DNA from: HGM10836 sp964430375
GTDB lineage: Bacteria; Bacillota_I; Bacilli_A; RF39; UBA660
Direction: 5' to 3'
DNA length: 5,701 bases
Assembly: GCA_964430375.1 (NCBI GenBank)
Contig: CAYSEZ010000068.1
Span: 1 to 5,701, forward strand
Shown here one piece after another: positions 5,346 to 5,701 of this stretch. The stretch's first letter is position 1, and every line of letters begins with the position of its first letter. The translations under genes and the position numbers were made by a program. The notes under the pieces were generated by a model. It ran no database searches, was not told the DNA's origin, and saw only the letters and a program-made list of their open reading frames with translations.

Positions 5346-5683
5346 GTTTAAAAACTGAAAAAATAGGTCATAACTTTATAAAAGAAATAAGTTATATAAT
5401 AATGGAAGAAATAAAAGATCCTAATATAAAATTTGTTACTTTAACAGGCTGTGATGTAACTAATGATTTATCTTTTGCTAAAGTATATTTTACTACTTTA
5501 AAAGATGAATACAAAGATGAAACACTAAAAGCACTAAATAGAGCATCTAACTTTATAGAATTAGAACTTTCTAAAAGAATAGAAATTAGAAAGATGCCTC
5601 AAATAAGTTTTCACTTAGATACTTCTAGAGAATATGGTAACAATATAGACAAAAAATTAAAAGAATTAAATTTAAATGATTAA
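5342..5683 (+). CDS. rbfA: 30S ribosome-binding factor RbfA
   Basis: RbfA (113 residues, near the usual 115-120) binds immature 30S subunits near the 16S rRNA 5' helix and central pseudoknot during late maturation and cold adaptation. The fold is a single KH-type domain. Family features seen are the amphipathic first helix with DPNIKFVTLTGCDVTNDLS (26-44), the AKVYFT strand (46-51), the NRASNFIELELSKRI helix pair (66-80) and the final MPQISFHLDTSREYG strand and loop (85-99). The usual A-x-G kink of RbfA KH domains aligns with A68-S69-N70, so the glycine is replaced by asparagine. The ATG overlaps the infB stop by four bases. The ylxP gene that lies between infB and rbfA in Bacillus is absent. 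The gene is complete, ending in TAA. Confidence 0.95.
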   Translation: MSLKTEKIGHNFIKEISYIIMEEIKDPNIKFVTLTGCDVTNDLSFAKVYFTTLKDEYKDETLKALNRASNFIELELSKRIEIRKMPQISFHLDTSREYGNNIDKKLKELNLND

Positions 5684-5701
5684 GATACCTAATAAGTATC
5701 T
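5683..5701 (+). terminator. Hairpin at the window edge, possible operon terminator
   Basis: AGATAC (5683-5688) and GTATCT (5696-5701) form a perfect 6-bp stem with a seven-base loop, starting at the last base of the rbfA stop codon. The window stops at the end of the stem, so a T-run cannot be checked and the stem may be longer. The position right after the last operon gene fits an intrinsic terminator. Confidence 0.45.

Overview
The window reads as chromosome from a low-GC Bacillota, most likely an AT-rich member of the Bacilli close to the Mollicutes, Erysipelotrichales or uncultured RF39-type lineages. The grounds are very low G+C (about a quarter by eye), strong AGGAGG-type ribosome binding sites, heavy use of AGA and of A/T-ending codons, and the Firmicutes-type nusA-ylxR-infB-rbfA gene order. 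The five Trp codons I located (four in the LiaF-like gene, one in infB) are all TGG, and TGA ends infB. UGA is therefore a stop here and not Trp as in Mycoplasma. All genes are on the + strand and there is no gene-free stretch longer than about 120 bases.

Region 1 (1-1542) is an envelope-stress pair. An AT-rich palindrome and a likely promoter precede a four-helix LiaI/LiaF-type membrane protein with a LiaF-like C-terminal domain (84-770). It overlaps by 26 bases a single-pass membrane protein with a DUF4097 beta-repeat ectodomain (745-1542). Both ectodomains belong to the group that comparative work on Psp/Lia systems calls Toastrack. The ribosome binding site of the second gene lies inside the last FGG-motif codons of the first.

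Region 2 (1543-1661) is intergenic. It holds an extended -10 promoter and a short leader with a perfect 7-bp GTGGG/CCCAC hairpin followed by five Ts. This looks like a leaky intrinsic terminator placed to control the operon that follows.

Region 3 (1662-5701) is the translation and transcription operon rimP-nusA-ylxR-infB-rbfA, with gaps of 19 bases or less or a 4-base overlap. It encodes ribosome assembly factors (RimP, RbfA), initiation factor IF2, the elongation/termination factor NusA and the RNase P modulator RnpM/YlxR. ylxQ and ylxP, present in the Bacillus operon, are missing. The window ends inside a hairpin just after rbfA that may be the operon terminator.

The most notable points are a 76-residue RimP that has only the N-terminal domain and ends exactly where the nusA ribosome binding site begins, the attenuator-like leader of an operon that encodes NusA, and the dual-use FGG/Shine-Dalgarno sequence between the two envelope genes. 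I found no CRISPR array, RNA gene, insertion sequence or clearly new defence-type system.
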